Assembly: GCA_029856445.1 (NCBI GenBank)
Contig: JAHQWY010000260.1
Coordinates: 1-5,391, forward strand
Direction: 5' to 3'
Length of the DNA: 5,391 nt
Source: Promethearchaeia archaeon
GTDB lineage: Archaea; Asgardarchaeota; Lokiarchaeia; Sigyniarchaeales; SOKP01
Position 1 is the first letter of the stretch, and every line of letters begins with the position of its first letter. Shown piece by piece: positions 1 through 4,659 of the stretch. The position numbers were made by a program, and so were the translations under genes. The notes beneath the pieces are model-generated. The model saw only the letters and a list, made by a program, of their open reading frames with translations. It did no database searches and had not been told where the DNA came from.

Positions 1-587
1 CTGTTGGTTATATAATAATAACATTTTTAAAAGTAAATGAGCATTGGATTGAACACCCCGAGAGAACAATTTTCATTCAAGAGATTTTCTGGCTTGATCA
101 AAAAGCAAAACAAACATTATTTAATTTTCTATGGAGCCATCGAGATCAACGAGAATACATCCTAGGTGCTTTTCCAATAAATGAAAACATTATAGATCTA
201 CTTAGAACACCTCGAATTGAATTGAGAAGTATAAGAGCAAATTCTCTATTAAGAATAATAGACGTAAAAGCAGTCTTTGAGAATTTAGAATATTCTCTTG
301 CAGATTTTTCTATTTCATTTCATATAAATGATGAATTTTGCCCTTGGAATAACGGAATTTTCACATTAACTTCAAAAGAAAAAAAAGTAAAAGTGGATGT
401 GAATAATGCATCAAAAGAATCCGTCGATATTGAGATAGATATTGGACATCTTGCACAATTAATAGCAGGATTTAGAACAGTAGGAGAACTTTGTGAATTA
501 GACTTCATTACAGTCAATCATGAGAAGCTGGAACTTCTAGAAAAACTCTTTCCAAAGACTAATAATTATCTTCATGACATTTTCTAG
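1..587 (+). CDS. Eis-like GNAT N-acetyltransferase, C-terminal part (5' truncated)
   Basis: The reading frame is open from base 3, so the gene enters from outside the window and 194 residues are visible. A TTG at 222 is internal, not a start. The visible part fits the end of the Eis-type acetyltransferase family (COG4552). First comes the tail of a GNAT fold (FIQEIFWLD, then LFNFLWSHRDQ at about 40-50), then a linker, then an SCP2-like C-terminal domain with LLRIIDVKAVFENLEY at about 82-97 and an NNGIFTL strand at 116-122. The protein ends in FPKTNNYLHDIF. In mycobacterial Eis the terminal Phe carboxylate is part of the active site, and this protein also ends in Phe. The family transfers acetyl from acetyl-CoA to amines such as aminoglycosides or lysines, but the substrate here is unknown. 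The acetyl-CoA loop and catalytic Tyr would lie upstream of the window. Family assignment is from pattern recognition and is fairly secure. Confidence 0.8.
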   Translation, partial: VGYIIITFLKVNEHWIEHPERTIFIQEIFWLDQKAKQTLFNFLWSHRDQREYILGAFPINENIIDLLRTPRIELRSIRANSLLRIIDVKAVFENLEYSLADFSISFHINDEFCPWNNGIFTLTSKEKKVKVDVNNASKESVDIEIDIGHLAQLIAGFRTVGELCELDFITVNHEKLELLEKLFPKTNNYLHDIF

Positions 588-626
588 ACTCAGATTTTTA
601 GGGTACTCACCCAGTTATTGCTAGTA

Positions 627-638
627 TTTTTTATTTTT
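627..638 (+). terminator. T-rich terminator after the acetyltransferase gene
   Basis: A run of six T, one A and five T lies 40 bases after the stop codon. A short GGGT/ACCC inverted repeat (601-604 with 609-612) precedes it. Oligo-T tracts are the usual archaeal termination signal, so this is a reasonable end for the upstream transcript. Confidence 0.4.
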
Positions 639-707
639 GGCTTGATCTACTTGAAAATAGGGAAGAATCAATGTTTTTTATTTATAAACTTTTGGTTTTG
701 TTTAGCA

Positions 708-716
708 TTATATATA
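708..716 (+). promoter_or_regulatory. possible TATA box for the first small paralogue
   Basis: TTATATATA would place a start of transcription near 738 (about 26 bases downstream of the box centre), giving a leader of about 45 bases before the ATG at 783. Alternatives are TTTATAAA at 681-688 and another TTTATAAA at 775-782, so the assignment is weak in such AT-rich DNA. Confidence 0.25.
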
Positions 717-782
717 GGTATTTCATTAATAGATTAATAAACTAGTCGATAACACAAACATCAAGTTTCAGAGATTTATAAA

Positions 783-995
783 ATGATTTCAGAAGATACA
801 ATGAAAATTTATCAAGAAAATATTATTCAAGTTGAAGAAAATTTTTATCCAGATATTTCAGGAGCAGTATTACATTTGTCAGATCTAAACAAAAATGAGG
901 AATCTGAATATATTTACAATGGGGATGAAAAAATTCCTTTTAATGAAAGAAATCCTGAATATCAACGAATTTTTAAAGAAGAATTCTTAGGATAG
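783..995 (+). CDS. small acidic protein of unknown family, paralogue A
   Basis: This 70-residue ORF has no recognised domain, no membrane segment and no cysteine. I call it a gene because residues 22-69 align without any gap to residues 38-85 of the ORF at 1180-1443. Shared blocks are PDIS (23-26), IYNG (44-47) and a spaced pattern E-x-I-x-F-x-E ending in EFL (67-69). About 18 of 48 positions are identical, with many conservative changes. Such colinear conservation is hard to explain unless both are translated. In-frame ATGs occur at 783 and 801. An in-frame stop at 750-752 limits any extension, and no Shine-Dalgarno site decides between the two. The gene lies 195 bases after the acetyltransferase gene. 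Its stop codon sits in the loop of a long hairpin (968-1014). Function cannot be inferred. The conserved C-terminal block suggests a small interaction module or the remnant of a larger domain. Confidence 0.6.
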   Translation: MISEDTMKIYQENIIQVEENFYPDISGAVLHLSDLNKNEESEYIYNGDEKIPFNERNPEYQRIFKEEFLG

Positions 996-1014
996 TGAGA
1001 ATTCTTTAAAAATT
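968..1014. repeat. long imperfect inverted repeat over the stop codon of paralogue A
   Basis: Bases 968-987 pair with 998-1014. There are 17 complementary positions, interrupted only by a 3-base bulge (an extra GAA on the left arm), around a 10-base loop holding the TAG stop at 993-995. The outer 13 bases (968-980 with 1002-1014) are perfectly complementary. No clear T tract follows, so it is not a standard terminator. It could be an mRNA 3' stabilising hairpin, part of a structured RNA, or a protein-binding palindrome. Confidence 0.6.
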
Positions 1015-1057
1015 GTATGTGGTATTCATTAAGAGTAAGACCATGTTTCTTTTTAGA

Positions 1058-1088
1058 TTTAGACAAATCTTTGATTGATTTGTCTAAA
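1058..1088. repeat. perfect 12-bp inverted repeat between the small paralogues
   Basis: TTTAGACAAATC (1058-1069) and GATTTGTCTAAA (1077-1088) are exact reverse complements separated by 7 bases. As RNA this forms a compact hairpin. As DNA it is a 31-base operator-like palindrome. It lies in the noncoding gap between the paralogues. A weak 62-codon frame runs across it but has no coding support. Confidence 0.65.
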
Positions 1089-1111
1089 ATCAATTCGATT
1101 ACTTATCATAA

Positions 1112-1161
1112 TCCCGATAAAAGCAATTTTAACTATAAAAATATCACTAAACTTGTCGGGA
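1112..1161. repeat. 9-bp inverted repeat flanking a TATA-like box
   Basis: TCCCGATAA (1112-1120) pairs with TTGTCGGGA (1153-1161), with one G-T wobble. The arms form GC-rich clumps in a very AT-rich gap. The 32 bases between them contain the TATA-like box at 1134-1144, so the arms could be half-sites for a regulator or the base of an RNA stem. Confidence 0.45.
1134..1144 (+). promoter_or_regulatory. candidate TATA box for paralogue B
   Basis: TATAAAAATAT would direct initiation near 1164. That leaves a leader of about 16 bases to the ATG at 1180, or about 43 bases to the ATG at 1207. Its position between the arms of the 1112-1161 inverted repeat suggests possible control of promoter access. 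Confidence 0.4.
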
Positions 1162-1179
1162 GTTTTCTCTTAAATTATT

Positions 1180-1443
1180 ATGACTCTATATGGAAAATTA
1201 TATAGAATGAATAAGGTGTACAAATTGAGTTTAAAAGTATCAGATAAAAATTTGGCTGATTTGGTACAAGAAATTGAAGATATTGAAAAATTTCCAGATA
1301 TTTCGAGTTTAATCATCCCTTTTTCAGTAGCATTTAAAAAATTCAATCCTCCAGATATATACAATGGAGAAGAAATAATTTCTTTTGATGAGAAGGATTT
1401 ATTATTTAAAGAAATATTGATTAATGAGTTTCTTACAGATTGA
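1180..1443 (+). CDS. small protein of unknown family, paralogue B
   Basis: This 87-residue ORF is the sister of the ORF at 783-995. Residues 38-85 match it without gaps, including PDIS (39-42), IYNG (60-63) and the terminal EFL (83-85). Both the ATG at 1180 and the ATG at 1207 (residue 10) are possible starts. The later one gives MNKVYKLSLKV, a natural beta-strand opening, and the first nine residues look less constrained, so 1207 may be the true start. Residues 21-37 (SDKNLADLVQEIEDIEK) look like an acidic helix leading into the conserved block. No signal peptide, cysteine or known motif is seen. The gene ends 14 bases from the stop of the convergent RING-like gene. Function is unknown. Confidence 0.65.
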   Translation: MTLYGKLYRMNKVYKLSLKVSDKNLADLVQEIEDIEKFPDISSLIIPFSVAFKKFNPPDIYNGEEIISFDEKDLLFKEILINEFLTD

Positions 1444-1450
1444 AGGAAAT

Positions 1451-1456
1451 AAAAAA
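1451..1456 (-). terminator. oligo-T tract after the RING-like gene
   Basis: Six A on the + strand read as T6 on the - strand, immediately past the stop codon (1458-1460) of the zinc-finger gene. This fits an archaeal T-tract terminator in the short gap between convergent genes. Confidence 0.4.
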
Positions 1457-1457
1457 T

Positions 1458-1763
1458 TTAGTATTTTACCAAATTTGGTATAAGAAATACATTTAAACAC
1501 ATAGGACAAGAATTATATTTTAGTAACCAAGAAGTGATGCAGGTAGAATGATACTGACTATCGCAATAAGAACATTTAATTATATTACATCTCTTTAGAC
1601 TGATCTTTTCATGACATATAGTACATTTAGTCTCTGATTTTTGAGATGTATTCTCAATTTTTAATTTTATTCCACAAAAACAACAGAAGTTTAGATGAGA
1701 TTTATTTAATCCTTGAATCTTCTTACCGCAATACGGACAAAAATTATATTTTTGAATATTCAA
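1458..1763 (-). CDS. zinc-ribbon plus C4HC3 RING-like protein
   Basis: This 101-residue soluble protein has two zinc modules. The N-terminal part has CPYCG (C9, C12) and FCCFCG (C27 or C28, C30), a classic zinc ribbon. The C-terminal part has C47-x2-C50-x13-C64-x2-C67-x4-H72-x2-C75-x10-C86-x2-C89, which is the eight-ligand cross-brace order of RING/PHD-type fingers. W79 and the CPMC knuckle are typical of RING domains that contact E2 ubiquitin-conjugating enzymes. The ligand order is C4HC3, as in Nse1/FANCL-type variant RINGs or PHD fingers, not the usual C3H2C3: the residue at the normal first-His position is S69. The start is TTG at 1763. An in-frame stop lies five codons upstream and the first in-frame ATG is at residue 88, so TTG is forced if the ribbon is included. 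A ubiquitin-ligase-like role is an inference, and no E1, E2 or ubiquitin gene is visible nearby. Confidence 0.8.
   Translation of the reverse strand: MNIQKYNFCPYCGKKIQGLNKSHLNFCCFCGIKLKIENTSQKSETKCTICHEKISLKRCNIIKCSYCDSQYHSTCITSWLLKYNSCPMCLNVFLIPNLVKY
1461..1490. repeat. palindrome at the 3' end of the RING-like gene
   Basis: TACCAAATTTGGTA (1467-1480) is a perfect 14-base palindrome. It is flanked by a further complementary pair, GTATTT (1461-1466) and AAATAC (1485-1490), offset by a 4-base bulge. It overlaps the last codons of the zinc-finger gene where two genes converge, so a role in ending both transcripts is possible. Chance is also possible in AT-rich DNA. Confidence 0.4.
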
Positions 1764-1819
1764 TATTATATCATCTTATTTCTTTTAGTTCTTACCATTA
1801 ATCAATATGTATTAATAAG

Positions 1820-1827
1820 TATAAAAG
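1820..1827 (-). promoter_or_regulatory. candidate TATA box for the RING-like gene
   Basis: Read on the - strand this is CTTTTATA, close to the archaeal box A consensus. Initiation would fall near 1797, giving a leader of about 34 bases before the TTG start. It lies between the end of the hydrolase gene and the RING-like gene, which favours independent transcription. Confidence 0.35.
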
Positions 1828-1880
1828 AAGTTTATTTAGTCCAATATTTAATGATAAATTGGATTAAAATAGAGAATAAT

Positions 1881-1887
1881 AAAAAAA
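1881..1887 (-). terminator. oligo-T tract after the hydrolase gene
   Basis: Seven A on the + strand give T7 on the - strand, starting 5 bases past the hydrolase stop codon (1893-1895). This is a good archaeal termination signal and separates this gene from the RING-like gene downstream. Confidence 0.5.
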
Positions 1888-1892
1888 TTGAC

Positions 1893-2672
1893 TTATTGGA
1901 ATTTTTGAATAAATTCTTTTACTGAGGTAATATATTCATTTTCAAAATAAAAAATAGTATTATGCCCAGCTCCCTCTATTAACACTAGATTTTTATAAGT
2001 TGCTGGAGGAACATTTTCAAATATCAATTTCCCTTGTTGATATGGAATTATCTGATCCATAGTACCATGTATAATCAATACAGGTTTCTTAAACTTTCTA
2101 ATTCTTACGTCATTTGAATATTCACTAAAGAATTCAGGATCAATCTCTTGACCACTTAGCCTTGTCATCATACCATGTATACTAGCAAACCCGCTTTCAA
2201 AAATAACTCCTCTTAGGCTTTCGGGATTATGGGAACCAATTTCGGAAGCACAAATGCTTCCCAGTGAACGCCCCAAAATAAATATAGAATCTCTTAGTCT
2301 CTTTTTTATAATCCACTCATGAAATGCTTTATAAATTGGTAGTGCATCTATTATTAAGCTAGTGTAAAAAGGTTCGCCTGAACTAAATCCATATCCACGA
2401 TAATCAACAACCGCTAAATTGACTCCACATCTATAGAAGAATTCCCTCGCACCTTGATAATCTGCCGCAACCTCCCCATTTCCATGGAATAAAAGAACTG
2501 TAGGTAAATTTAAATCATTTAAATATACAAAACCTCCAATAAGGATATCTTTATCGATCTGAAACTTTAAAACCCTAATGTTGGGGTCGATTTCTTTAGG
2601 GATCGGTGTTCTCCGGGGGTAAAAAAGAGTATGAGAAACTTGGGGATTATCTAATATCGATTTTTTTTCCAT
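1893..2672 (-). CDS. alpha/beta hydrolase (serine hydrolase, BEM46/ABHD13-like)
   Basis: The protein has 259 residues, usual for a single-domain alpha/beta hydrolase. Visible elements in order are an oxyanion-hole HGNG at 63-66 after strand TVLLF; DYRGYGFSSGEP at 90-101; the nucleophile elbow G134-R-S136-L-G138; the acid D206 in HGTMDQIIP; and the catalytic His H237 in GAGHN. The complete Ser-Asp-His triad predicts an active esterase, lipase or peptidase-type enzyme. The layout resembles cytosolic BEM46/ABHD13-like proteins, and the substrate cannot be told. There is no convincing signal peptide: the N-terminus is MEKKSILDNP, so the protein is probably cytoplasmic. The ATG start at 2672 has a TATA-like element suitably placed upstream. 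The gene is divergent from the 103-residue gene at 2833 and does not appear to form an operon with the zinc-finger gene. Confidence 0.9.
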   Translation of the reverse strand: MEKKSILDNPQVSHTLFYPRRTPIPKEIDPNIRVLKFQIDKDILIGGFVYLNDLNLPTVLLFHGNGEVAADYQGAREFFYRCGVNLAVVDYRGYGFSSGEPFYTSLIIDALPIYKAFHEWIIKKRLRDSIFILGRSLGSICASEIGSHNPESLRGVIFESGFASIHGMMTRLSGQEIDPEFFSEYSNDVRIRKFKKPVLIIHGTMDQIIPYQQGKLIFENVPPATYKNLVLIEGAGHNTIFYFENEYITSVKEFIQKFQ

Positions 2673-2705
2673 AGTATAAAATCTTCCTATACAGACTTAA
2701 GAATC

Positions 2706-2716
2706 TTTTTTTATAA
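2706..2716 (-). promoter_or_regulatory. candidate TATA box for the hydrolase gene
   Basis: On the - strand this reads TTATAAAAAAA. Initiation about 26 bases downstream, near 2686, leaves a short leader of about 14 bases before the ATG at 2672, as is common for archaeal genes without a Shine-Dalgarno site. Confidence 0.4.
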
Positions 2717-2802
2717 TCACACATGACTCTTGTGAATATTTGATAAAAATGTAAAATTTTATAAGAAATTGAAGAAATAATTACCTACCTTTTTGTCTAA
2801 TC

Positions 2803-2814
2803 ATAAAAATATAA
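2803..2814 (+). promoter_or_regulatory. candidate TATA box for the 103-residue gene
   Basis: ATAAAAATATAA is centred about 25 bases before the ATG at 2833, so transcription would begin at or next to the start codon (leaderless). If the more internal ATG at 2845 is used, the leader would carry the GGGAG at 2835-2839 as a ribosome-binding site. Confidence 0.35.
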
Positions 2815-2832
2815 TGAAAGTGAATCCAAAAT

Positions 2833-3144
2833 ATGGGAGTTTTAATGATCACTGTATGGTATCCACCCCATAAAGGTATTGAAATTGCGAAGCTGTTTTT
2901 AAAATCACCTAGGGAGATTCCTTTTGTAACAAAATGGAGAGTTTTCAATACACCTGCAGGAAGAGAAGGTATGAAGCAATATCATATTATATATACAGAA
3001 AGAGGAAAATTAGAAGAAGCTGGAGAGGAATTACTAAAATATTTCACACCCTTTATGACTCAGATTGAAGGATTTCATATGCAAAGTGAAGGCCTTACAG
3101 GAGTATCCGATTCTTATAAAACAATAGGAATGGAATGGAAGTAA
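2833..3144 (+). CDS. conserved-looking small protein of unknown function
   Basis: This 103-residue soluble protein has no cysteine, signal peptide or membrane segment. Its order of predicted elements suggests a small alpha/beta fold: strand ITVWYPP (about 6-12), helix IEIAKLFLKS (16-25), strands TKWRVF and QYHIIYTE (33-56), helix KLEEAGEELLKYFTPFM (59-75), and a last strand near the C-terminus. That order resembles dimeric ferredoxin-like alpha+beta barrels, but no family is recognised. The start is uncertain. The ATG at 2833 fits a leaderless transcript, while the ATG at 2845 (residue 5) is preceded by GGGAG with 5-base spacing and gives MITVWYPP. Coding looks real: the protein is well composed and flanked by a divergent promoter region and a T8 tract. 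The enzymatic or binding role is unknown. Confidence 0.75.
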   Translation: MGVLMITVWYPPHKGIEIAKLFLKSPREIPFVTKWRVFNTPAGREGMKQYHIIYTERGKLEEAGEELLKYFTPFMTQIEGFHMQSEGLTGVSDSYKTIGMEWK

Positions 3145-3166
3145 ATCTAAAAATCAAAATCAATTC

Positions 3167-3174
3167 TTTTTTTT
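3167..3174 (+). terminator. T8 tract after the 103-residue gene
   Basis: Eight consecutive T followed by CTTT lie 23 bases past the stop codon, between two convergent genes. This is a strong candidate for an archaeal oligo-T terminator. Confidence 0.55.
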
Positions 3175-3197
3175 CTTTATAAAATTGTCGGATTGAA

Positions 3198-3746
3198 TTA
3201 AGTTATTAACTGTTTGTTGATTTTTCCACGTTTTTTATAATATATTAATGTTATAGCTGTTGTTCCAAATAACACTATGATAAAAATAATAACTGGAAAG
3301 TCGATACTAGGCTGTCCCTGTTCACTCTCCTCAGGACAAACAGGATATCCAGCACTTTTCCATCCGGTAATACCACCCGCCATGTTAAATATTTTCGTAA
3401 ATTCATTATTATTAAGAGTTTGACTTGCACTTGTACTTCTAGCACCAGTTCGGCAATAAACTATTATCTCAGTATCATTATAAGGATAAAGCTCAGATAA
3501 TCTTGATTCGAGTTCATCAACAGGAATTAAAGTAGCATTACATATATGTTCTGCATCATATTCTTCTTGAGTTCTGACATCTAGAATAAGCAAGTCTGGA
3601 TAAAGAGTAGAGTTAGTTATCATTTCATAAGCTTCTTCGACAGAAATGAGTTCAACCATTGCTCTAACAGGAGTTATTGATACCTGCCCGATAAGAGAGA
3701 ATGAACAGAGTACAATTAAAATATAAATTAACTTTTTCCTAACCAT
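3198..3746 (-). CDS. exported membrane-anchored rhodanese-like sulfurtransferase
   Basis: The protein has 182 residues. Residues 1-29 form a signal peptide: VRKK, then a hydrophobic stretch IYILIVLCSFSLIG, with possible cleavage after PVRA. A single rhodanese domain follows at about 33-136, with the substrate-strand motif LDVRTQEEYDAEH (55-67), the active-site loop C98-R-T-G-A-R103 and the C-terminal GGITGWKSAGYPV (124-136). An acidic linker then leads to a transmembrane helix at about 150-170, ending in YYKKRGK as a positive-inside stop-transfer. The catalytic domain should therefore face outside. The active Cys is present, so persulfide transfer from thiosulfate-like donors or thiol redox work is plausible. 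C69 (in HICNAT) and C137 are additional cysteines that could form a disulfide. The gene starts 44 bases after the mutase stop on the same strand, so co-transcription is possible. Confidence 0.88.
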   Translation of the reverse strand: MVRKKLIYILIVLCSFSLIGQVSITPVRAMVELISVEEAYEMITNSTLYPDLLILDVRTQEEYDAEHICNATLIPVDELESRLSELYPYNDTEIIVYCRTGARSTSASQTLNNNEFTKIFNMAGGITGWKSAGYPVCPEESEQGQPSIDFPVIIFIIVLFGTTAITLIYYKKRGKINKQLIT

Positions 3747-3768
3747 TATCTCTTACGATTTTCACAAA

Positions 3769-3780
3769 TATTTAAATTTA
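3769..3780 (-). promoter_or_regulatory. candidate TATA box for the rhodanese gene
   Basis: The - strand reads TAAATTTAAATA, centred about 28 bases upstream of the ATG at 3746, so transcription could begin at or near the start codon. It would allow expression apart from the mutase gene. Support is limited to position and composition. Confidence 0.3.
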
Positions 3781-3790
3781 ACTCTTATAA

Positions 3791-4552
3791 TTATTTAGCT
3801 TTTCCTTGATCCGCGACTGCTTTAATAGCTTCTTCAACTTTTGAAATGTCTCCGAGATAATAATGAGAAATCGGTTTCATATTCTCATCTAACTCATATA
3901 TTAATGGTATGCCAGTAGGAATATTCAATTCTACTATTTCTTCCTCTGGAACATCGTCAAGGTACTTAACAAGGGCTCTTAAACTATTTCCATGAGCAGA
4001 AATCAAAACTCTTTTTCCCGATTTAATAGTAGGAACGATTGATTCATGCCAATAAGGGAAGACTCTTTCCACGGTGTCTTTGAGACACTCGGTCAAAGGA
4101 ATTTCTTCTGCTTTCAATTCACTATATCTTCTATCGTTTCCAGGATATCTTGGATCGCTGGTTTTAAGGGCAGGTGGAGGTATGTCATAGCTTCTCCTCC
4201 ATATGAGAACTTGTTCTTCCCCTACGTCTGCAGCCATCTTAGCTTTATAAAATCCTTGCAAAGCTCCATAATGTCTTTCATTTAATCTCCATGAACGATA
4301 AATAGGAAGCCACATTAAATCCATCTCATCCAACACAATCCACAAAGTTCTTATTCCCCTTTTCAATACCGACGTAAAAGCAATATCAAACGTATATCCT
4401 CCTTCCTTTAGTAATCTAGCAGCTTCTTTTGCTTCTTCAACTCCTTTTTCTGAAAGATCTACATCTGTCCACCCTGTGAAGCGGTTTTCCTTATTCCAGG
4501 TGCTTTCCCCGTGCCGTAACAAAACAACTTTGTACAATATTATACATCTCAT
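3791..4552 (-). CDS. gpmA: 2,3-bisphosphoglycerate-dependent phosphoglycerate mutase
   Basis: This enzyme interconverts 3- and 2-phosphoglycerate in glycolysis and gluconeogenesis through a phosphohistidine intermediate. The 253 residues cover the whole family length. Visible landmarks are R13-H14-G-E-S with the phosphorylated His H14; ENRFTGWTDVDLSEKG at 22-37; FTSVLKRGIRT at 59-69; LNERHYGALQG with the acid E92; and SAHGNSLRALVKYLDD with H187. The NIPTG motif (210-214) and the C-terminal tail QGKAK, needed for closure in this family, are also present. All catalytic residues are intact. One oddity is GFYKAKMA (100-107), where the family usually has GLNKAETA. The ATG at 4552 adds about five residues ahead of the normal family start, and a TTG at 4537 giving MYKVVLLRHGES is an alternative. 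Many archaea use the unrelated cofactor-independent enzyme, so this bacterial-type gene was probably acquired by transfer. Its base composition (24 G/C in 4201-4260) is higher than the noncoding DNA. Confidence 0.95.
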   Translation of the reverse strand: MRCIILYKVVLLRHGESTWNKENRFTGWTDVDLSEKGVEEAKEAARLLKEGGYTFDIAFTSVLKRGIRTLWIVLDEMDLMWLPIYRSWRLNERHYGALQGFYKAKMAADVGEEQVLIWRRSYDIPPPALKTSDPRYPGNDRRYSELKAEEIPLTECLKDTVERVFPYWHESIVPTIKSGKRVLISAHGNSLRALVKYLDDVPEEEIVELNIPTGIPLIYELDENMKPISHYYLGDISKVEEAIKAVADQGKAK

Positions 4553-4590
4553 TTATATTATATTCGCATTATTTGAATATTTTAACCCTT

Positions 4591-4598
4591 AATATATA
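4591..4598 (-). promoter_or_regulatory. candidate TATA box for the mutase gene
   Basis: TATATATT on the - strand places initiation near 4569, with a leader of about 16 bases before the ATG at 4552. It lies in the 107-base gap after the transporter gene, so the mutase may have its own promoter. Confidence 0.35.
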
Positions 4599-4618
4599 TC
4601 TCTTTACATTTTAAATTA

Positions 4619-4630
4619 AGAAAAAGAAAA
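4619..4630 (-). terminator. T-rich tract after the transporter gene
   Basis: On the - strand this is TTTTCTTTTTCT, 30 bases past the transporter stop codon. It is consistent with a T-rich archaeal terminator between the transporter and mutase genes. Confidence 0.35.
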
Positions 4631-4659
4631 TCAAACTAGTTTAATGATTTAAGTTCTTA

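Noticed and set aside
320..517. 65-codon - strand frame
   Set aside because: It lies entirely antisense to the acetyltransferase coding region and is rich in Ser/Thr/Phe, as expected of an antisense shadow.
222..587. separate 121-residue gene starting at TTG 222
   Set aside because: The frame is open upstream to the window edge and the upstream residues continue the Eis-like family pattern, so the TTG is an internal Leu codon.
601..612. GGGT-ACTC-ACCC hairpin as a stand-alone element
   Set aside because: Only 4 base pairs with a 4-base loop. At most it accompanies the T tract at 627-638.
1017..1205. 62-codon + strand frame between the paralogues
   Set aside because: It runs through two of the inverted repeats, overlaps the start of paralogue B in another frame, and shows neither PDIS nor IYNG nor any other domain-like pattern.
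1170..1364. 64-codon - strand frame
   Set aside because: It lies opposite paralogue B, which has homology support, and shows no motif of its own.
1713..1925. 70-codon + strand frame with a hydrophobic stretch
   Set aside because: It overlaps the 5' end of the RING-like gene and the 3' end of the hydrolase on the other strand. The sequence is the low-complexity product of very AT-rich DNA (9 G/C in 1801-1860), with no promoter or start signal.
2745..2764. ATAAAA/TTTTAT inverted repeat in the divergent promoter region
   Set aside because: Short, pure A/T complementarity of this kind is expected by chance in such DNA.
4046..4285. 79-codon + strand frame
   Set aside because: It is antisense to the highly conserved phosphoglycerate mutase and has no recognisable domain.
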